Source: Ophiura sarsii
Lineage: Eukaryota > Echinodermata > Ophiuroidea > Amphilepidida > Ophiuridae
NCBI GenBank assembly: GCA_035610835.1
Contig: CM069448.1
Coordinates: forward strand, 26,003,905 to 26,067,904
Length of the DNA: 64,000 nucleotides
Direction of reading: 5' to 3'
Shown here: positions 58,736 through 64,000 of the stretch, one piece after another
Numbering within the stretch: the first letter of the stretch is position 1
Layout: each line of letters starts with the position of its first letter
Position numbers and translations under genes: made by a program
Notes under the pieces: model-generated
The model's database searches: none
Told to the model about the DNA's origin: nothing
Seen by the model: the letters and a program-made list of their open reading frames with translations, nothing else

Positions 58736-59866
58736 GATTCAATTGTTCACAGGTACTTGAAGAGTTGGTGTGGGATTGCTCGATCAGGAGCCCCCGATAT
58801 TTTACACATTCCCCACCTCACTGACATAAAATCAATATATCAACTATATCTCGAATCCCATGTTTCTGCTCACTTATCGTCAAGACGTAAAGCTGATTCA
58901 AAAGTTAACAATGCTCTTGATTCATGTCTCCCCAGAGAAAAGGGCTGGTCCAAAAAGTTCTCTGTCACAGTTTATTCTCAAAACAAGCTTGATAACTCTG
59001 ACCCAGCTTTACCTTTCAAAAAAACGAAATCCATCTTGTCCAAATCTATCAAAGAGGAAATTACTGAAACCTGGTTTAGTCACATCAAAAACCTCGTTGT
59101 CCAAGGTGACATGCTTCGCATTGCTATTCTGGAAAAATCTGACCACCTCTGGAAGTCATTTATTTTTAATCTTCCAAAAGGTATCATGAAATTTATGCTA
59201 AACTCTTTTCTGGGTTCACTCCCTACCAAAAACAATCTGAGCCGCTGGGGTAAAAGAACCAACATTAAATGTGACCTCTGTGGCTACAAAGAAACACTTC
59301 ACCATGTTTTAAATAATTGTAAAACCATGTTAGACCAAGGTCGCTACACCTGGCGTCATAACTCTGTTCTCCGCATAATCCTGGACACCCTTAGTGATGT
59401 TAGCGATCCCTCATGGAATTTTTTTTGTGACCTTCAAGGGGCTACAAAAATTGCCGAGACCACAATTCCGCCCGACATCCTCCCTACCCAACAAAGACCG
59501 GATCTTGTCCTCATCAATCAAGGCACAAAGTCGATTATTATTTTTGAACTCACTATTCCGTTTGAGCGTAACATCAATTCTGCTCATGATCGCAAACTCA
59601 ATAAATACGCCGTTCTTGCCAGTGACCTGCGAGAACAGGGTTATGACACCAAGCTCATATGTGTTGAAATTTGTTCCAGAGACCTTATTTCAAATTCAAA
59701 TGAGAGTTCCCTTCAATCCATTTTCCCCCTTCTTTCCATCAGCAAAAAAATGAGGACACGGGCGTCAAGTAAAATGTTAAAATCCTTGAGTCAGCGTGCA
59801 ATAACATGTTCATATTCTATTTTCTATTCCAAATATGACAAACAATGGTCATCGAGCATCAATTAA
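58736..59866 (+). CDS. R2/Hero-type LINE protein, zinc knuckle and endonuclease part
   Basis: Continues the frame after the insertion. CDLCGYKETLHHVLNNC (59,270-59,320) is the CCHC knuckle found before the endonuclease in R2-like proteins. RPD at 59,495-59,503 and the glutamate of FELT at 59,546-59,548 are the catalytic residues of a PD-(D/E)XK restriction-like nuclease, which nicks the target. Frame stays open to the stop at 59,866. The family assignment within R2/NeSL/Hero is uncertain. Confidence 0.88.
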   Translation, partial: DSIVHRYLKSWCGIARSGAPDILHIPHLTDIKSIYQLYLESHVSAHLSSRRKADSKVNNALDSCLPREKGWSKKFSVTVYSQNKLDNSDPALPFKKTKSILSKSIKEEITETWFSHIKNLVVQGDMLRIAILEKSDHLWKSFIFNLPKGIMKFMLNSFLGSLPTKNNLSRWGKRTNIKCDLCGYKETLHHVLNNCKTMLDQGRYTWRHNSVLRIILDTLSDVSDPSWNFFCDLQGATKIAETTIPPDILPTQQRPDLVLINQGTKSIIIFELTIPFERNINSAHDRKLNKYAVLASDLREQGYDTKLICVEICSRDLISNSNESSLQSIFPLLSISKKMRTRASSKMLKSLSQRAITCSYSIFYSKYDKQWSSSIN

Positions 59867-60320
59867 TTATATCTTGCTTACTCGGTGCAATATCCTCAGT
59901 CCTCTCAGTGTTTTTCTGGGCACATTTCATTGCTAAATTTTTATATTTATGTATAGTGCAATACTTTTATTATGGAAAGCAGGCTTTCCTGACCCTTTTA
60001 TCCCACAGTTTTAAATTGGTATTCATTTCCAGCTTTGTATGTTTTCATTTGTATGTGTCTGATTATAATGTTTTGTGTGCAATGCCTGCGTGATGATGGT
60101 GAAAGGCCCATTGCCAAGTCCATCCTCTAGTCTGGCTTTATGTGTTTACTTTTCAATGTTTTTAAATAAAATTGGATTGATTTAAAAATTTAATAAATAC
60201 AAGGAACCTACGAGGTGACTTCTAAGACATACTTCACAAATATAGGTTAAGCTGTATAATAGTATATCAAAAATGAAATGCTCGAAGCTAGTCGAGGAGA
60301 ACTATTTCGGACCAGGAACT

Positions 60321-60770
60321 CATACATTGCTAAATCGTAAAATTCACGTTTTATAAACAGTTGGCATGGTTACATGTGTTAAACTCTACATTGACAAGTA
60401 CATGCAATATGTTCCAAGGGTTAAAGTACAGGCATCATTGAATGACAGCGCAAGAGTTATGCAATAGTATAATTTTGACAAACATTATTTACACATTTTG
60501 AACGTCTAAAGAACCCATACATTGCTAAATCGTAGAAATTCACGTTTTATAAACAGTTGACATGGATATATATGTTAAACTCTACATTGATACATGCAAT
60601 ATGTTCCAATGTTTAAAGTACAGGCATCATTGAATAATAGCACAAGAGTTATGCAATACTATATTTGTTGACAAATATTATTTTCACATTTTGAACGTGT
60701 AAAGAACCCATACATTTCTAAATCATAAAATTCACGTTTTATAAACAGTTCGCATGGATAAATGCGCACG
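60321..60770 (+). repeat. Satellite-like tandem repeat, ~187-bp period
   Basis: CATACATTGCTAAATCGTA and ACGTTTTATAAACAGTT start copies near 60,325, 60,511 and 60,710 (last one partial). Confidence 0.82.
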
Positions 60771-60782
60771 GTGATTTTAGCA

Positions 60783-60912
60783 GGATATTGGATATTGGAT
60801 ATTGGATATTGGATATTGGATATTAGATATTGGATATTGGATATTGGATATTGGATATTGGATATTGGATATTGGATATTGGATATTGGATATTGGATAT
60901 TGGATATTGGAT
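60783..60912 (+). repeat. Microsatellite (GGATATT)n
   Basis: About eighteen almost perfect 7-base units, TTGGATA phase, with one TTAGATA variant. Confidence 0.95.
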
Positions 60913-60924
60913 TTCGGAGATTCA

Positions 60925-62205
60925 TAATAATGAATACATAAAGAATATTTTCTGAAAGATACATGAACTTTGACCGAAGATTTTTCCAAAAAGATTTTTC
61001 CAAAAATAGAAAGAATGGAGACTAAAGTTCAATCGATTTTGCTGGCAAACTGAGCCCAAAATTGTTGTTGTTGTTTGTTAATAATATTGAATCTAAATAC
61101 GTAAAGAATATTTTCTGAAAGATATATGAACTTTAACCGAAGATTTTTCCACGCAGGGCGTGTTTTCTTTCTACATTGCCAACAATAGAAAGAATGGAGA
61201 CTTAAATTCAATCGATTTTGCTGACAAACTGAGCCCAAAGAAACATTATTCTTTGCTAATAATAATGAATCTTAATACGTAAAGAATATTTTCTGAAAGA
61301 TATATGAACTTTGACCGAAGATTTTTCCACGTAGAGGGCGTGTTTTCTGTCTACATTGGCAAAAAAAGAAAGAATGGAGACTTAAATTCAATCGATTTTG
61401 CTGGCAAACTGAGCCCAAAGATTTAAAAAAAAAAAAAATAATATTGAATCTAAATACGTAAAGAATATTTTCTGAAAGATATATGAACTTTGACCGAAGA
61501 TTTTTCCACGTAGAGGGCGTGTTTTCTTTCTACATTGCCAACAATAGAAAGAATGGAGACTTAAATTAAATCGATTTTGCTGACAAACTGAGCCCAAAGA
61601 AATATTATTTATTGTTAATAATAATGAATCTTAATACGTAAAGAATATTTTCTGAAAGATATATGAACTTTGACCGAAGATTTTTCCACATAGAGGGCGT
61701 GTTTTCTGTCTACATTGGCAAAAAAAGAAAGAATGGAGACTTAAATTCAATCAATTTTGCTGGCAAACTGAGCCCAAAGATTTTGTTTTTAAAATAATAA
61801 TATTGAATCTAAATAAGTAAAGAATATTTTCTGAAAGATATATGAACTTTGACCGAAGATTTTTCCACGTAGAGGGCGTGTTTTCTTTCTACATTGCCAA
61901 CAATAGATAGAATGGAGACTTAAATTAAATCGATTTTGCTGGCAAACTGAGCCCAAAGAAATATTATTTATTGTTAATAATAATGAATCTTAATAAGTAA
62001 AGAATATTTTCTGAAAGATATATGAACTTTGACCGAAGATTTTTCCACGTAGAGGGCGTGTTTTCTGTCTACATTGGCAAAAAAGAAAGAAAAAGGACTT
62101 AAATTCAATCGATTTTGCTGGCAAACTGAGCCCAAAGAAATTTTTTTTTTGTTAATAATAATGAATCTATATACATAAAGAATATTTTCTGAAAGATACA
62201 TGAAC
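60925..62205 (+). repeat. Satellite, ~180-bp unit, eight copies
   Basis: TAAAGAATATTTTCTGAAAG recurs every ~180 bases (60,940 to 62,177); the first and last copies are partial. Each unit carries CGAAGATTTTTCCACG, GGGCGTGTTTTCT and GGCAAACTGAGCCCAAAG. Alternate units resemble each other more, suggesting a two-unit higher-order pattern. Minus frames of 69-114 codons over it are periodic artefacts. Confidence 0.88.
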
Positions 62206-62384
62206 AGTAACGCTAATAATGTATAGCATGATAAAGCAAGAAAGTGTTTCGACAGCACACTTAATAGAATGTTCAAGTAAATAATGTTCATATTATATTC
62301 ATAGTTTCCAATACATATTTATATATCCCCTTTGCTACTGTTTTTAATTGAATCCTATGGTCATCATCACATTATATTATTTAT

Positions 62385-64000
62385 AATCCACATCTTTTTA
62401 GACGCTATGATATTTGTCATTGGTTGCATATTTATATGTTGCCCTTGCCATTGAAAGGTATCACAACAGACAGCGTTTATCACGGTAATTTTACTTTCCA
62501 CGGCTTCCGCGTTGACACCATCGTTGTTGTAAACGTGTTCTGAAATCGGAAGTACGTCGATATCCGATGTCATCACAACATCGTTCGGTTGAATAAACGG
62601 CTTTGTACGCTGAAGGTTGTGATTTCAGCTCTAGAGACACTTTGTTTACAGTGGAAGTACATGAAAAATGTACCTATGTTGATGTCAAATAGGCACTTTG
62701 ATAAATACCCTACTGATAAACAAAAAAAAACTCATTCAATTTATACCAGAGGAATTCAACGATAGGGTAATAATAAACTTAGCCAGATAAACCACCATCA
62801 AGGGGCAGGAGTTGATGACAGATATGTCTGGCCATACAAAGACAGCTAGTGTATACATTATGACAGGTAATGTTTACATTATGCCAGACCAACCCAGACC
62901 ATGCTCAGACAATGTTCTGAATTCATGCCCTTGTCTTAGCTATGTCATGTAAACTGCTCACAAAAAGTATCGAAACACTTAGAAATGATCCAATACATAG
63001 CGGCTCGAAAGGGTATGCATTGCTTGAACAGGTTTTCCACAATACACAGGGTGGTCATGCATGATATGATTTCCCCCCCCAGAACTTAGCCATGATTTAA
63101 CGGCTGTTGCTTCTCGAGTTGAAAGTCGAGAATCGGCGTCGCGAATGATGAATGCCTCCACTTTGTCGTCTAAACCAACTTGAAATCGCCACAATCGTCC
63201 CAAGACCGATTGTTTTAATGTGTCTGAAACTTCGTTTAATTCCACGTTTTTCTCAACGTTTTTATAACTTGGCGATAATATATTTTGGTACATTATCGTC
63301 ATGATAGATACGAACTTTCAACCCTGGGTAATTTTTCCTAGCCAATGCAACATTCTGTAACATGTCCCCGACGTAGTAAAGAAAATTAGATTACCCTTTC
63401 ACTTTTTGCATGTTTGGTGTCGGGTGATGGAGAGGCACACTTGAAGACATCCATCTTGTCAAGTTTTCCAGGCAAAGATGGTCGCACTACGCCTGAACGC
63501 CCCTTAATATTTATGCGCGCAATGCTCTTGCGTGTATCTGAACGCAAATTCGTACAGTGTTGATGGTATATTTTGATGTCATGGCACGGATTAAGAAAAT
63601 TGACGTCGTGTATTCTTTTCAATTCGTAGATAAGTACGTTTTCAGCACCTACAACGTGGGGTAACACACCCATTAGTTTCGTGGTCACTTGTTCAGGAAT
63701 TTTCATTGAAAAAATAAACGCGTCATGTGAACCTGCATAACGAGCACATTGGTCGTAAGTATTAGGATTTCGCGCGTCCGTTAAACACGCCGACGGCTCT
63801 CTGCGCGATAAAGTAAATATTGTGTTTTTCGTAGCAGTGAGAGCGTGTTTAATACCTTCGCCTATATAAATGTCCGTGTGCATAATAATTTTCACTCCGT
63901 CTAACTTTGACGCGAACGCGAATAAATCACCATAGGAAACTGTCGATTCATAGTGTATAACGTTAATATTAAGAGTATTGAGCATTTCAGCATGAACACT
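62385..64000 (-). pseudogene. Second copy of the glycosyltransferase-like gene, damaged, runs off window
   Basis: Same strand and order as the 26.5-29.2 kb gene. The first segment (63,985-63,386) keeps HTDIYIGEG, YAGSHDAFIFSM and GAENVLIYEL. The second keeps RDADSRLSTRE but stops soon after. About 500 bases corresponding to 27,223-27,722 are absent, replaced by 419 unrelated bases (62,604-63,022) that include a dispersed repeat piece. The third segment keeps MTSDIDVLP and ends near 62,385, short of the first copy's end. The N-terminus lies beyond the window. Certainly not functional as it stands. Confidence 0.75.
62604..63022. repeat. Foreign segment inside the second gene copy
   Basis: Replaces part of the gene. 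Its last ~75 bases (AAACTGCTCACAAAAAGTAT onward) match the complement of 2,575-2,655. Confidence 0.7.

Larger units (their letters stand above)
53566..60189 (+). mobile_element. Non-LTR retrotransposon with restriction-like endonuclease (R2/NeSL/Hero type)
   Basis: Inserted in copy 2 of the duplicated unit at an A+T-rich site. It has a ~250-bp 5' region, one long reading frame from 53,821 to 59,866 (interrupted by two later insertions and one frameshift) and a ~320-bp 3' region ending A-rich. Without the insertions it is about 3.55 kb, usual for this class. Confidence 0.85.
51816..60314 (+). repeat. Duplicated unit, copy 2, split by two insertions
   Basis: The unit is present as 51,816-51,926, 52,674-53,565 and 60,190-60,314. 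The first insertion (51,927-52,673) includes a LINE fragment; the second is the ~6.6 kb R2-type LINE with its own insertions. Copy 1 gives both empty sites. Confidence 0.85.

Noticed and set aside
60925..62205. CRISPR-like regularly spaced repeat
   Set aside because: Unit is ~180 bp with no unique spacers; it is a satellite in a eukaryotic genome.

Overview
This is eukaryotic nuclear DNA, A+T-rich and very repeat-dense, most likely from a marine invertebrate and possibly a deuterostome. The grounds are a spliced gene with GT-AG introns and phase-0 exons, two kinds of non-LTR retrotransposon, a tRNA-derived SINE, many DNA-transposon remnants with short target duplications, and a TNIP/optineurin/NEMO-type signalling gene. 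The species cannot be named from the sequence. Most of the possible reading frames are chance translations of repeats. I support one spliced host gene, two copies (both damaged) of an intronless glycosyltransferase-like gene, two retrotransposon genes, one LINE fragment, one transposase fragment and one tRNA-like gene.

Layout. 0-2.7 kb: little content, with a SINE fragment and a tRNA-Asn-like gene. 2.7-8.7 kb: a foldback element, then a tandemly duplicated 1.3 kb unit; the second unit is split by a minus-strand CR1/jockey-like LINE. 8.7-14.4 kb: a minisatellite, several hAT-type miniature elements with 8-bp target duplications, and a head-to-head inverted pair of Tc1-like transposase fragments. 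14.5-16.6 kb: a block also present at 44.7-45.9 kb; the first copy holds an extra motif-array element containing a piece that matches the 5' end of U2 snRNA. 17.9-26.2 kb: simple arrays, foldbacks, a perfect 30-bp-TIR element and a 100-bp-arm hairpin.

26.5-29.2 kb (minus) holds an intronless gene for a type II membrane protein with glycosyltransferase-like segments, broken by frame changes. A second, more damaged copy on the same strand runs off the end of the window (62.4-64 kb). 30.3-39.1 kb: nested hAT-type elements, a Harbinger-type miniature element, diverged duplications, a full SINE and a minisatellite. 40.8-42.8 kb (minus): the last three exons of a TNIP/optineurin/NEMO-like gene, with ubiquitin-binding coiled coil, proline-rich exon and C-terminal zinc finger. 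43.4-46.4 kb: a diverged tandem repeat with nuclear-receptor-like DR1 sites, a 140-bp-arm inverted repeat and a long-TIR element. 46.4-50.3 kb: almost empty.

50.3-60.3 kb is a readable stack of insertions. A ~1.15 kb unit is duplicated. Its second copy was split by an insertion carrying an RTE-like LINE fragment and by a ~6.6 kb LINE with a restriction-like endonuclease (R2/NeSL/Hero type). That LINE was itself split by a 2.0 kb element with 460-bp direct terminal repeats (TSD TCAA) and by a 1.06 kb motif-array element carrying the U2-like piece (TSD TT). Removing either insertion with one target copy puts the LINE frame back in register, which fixes the boundaries to the base. 60.3-62.2 kb is satellite.
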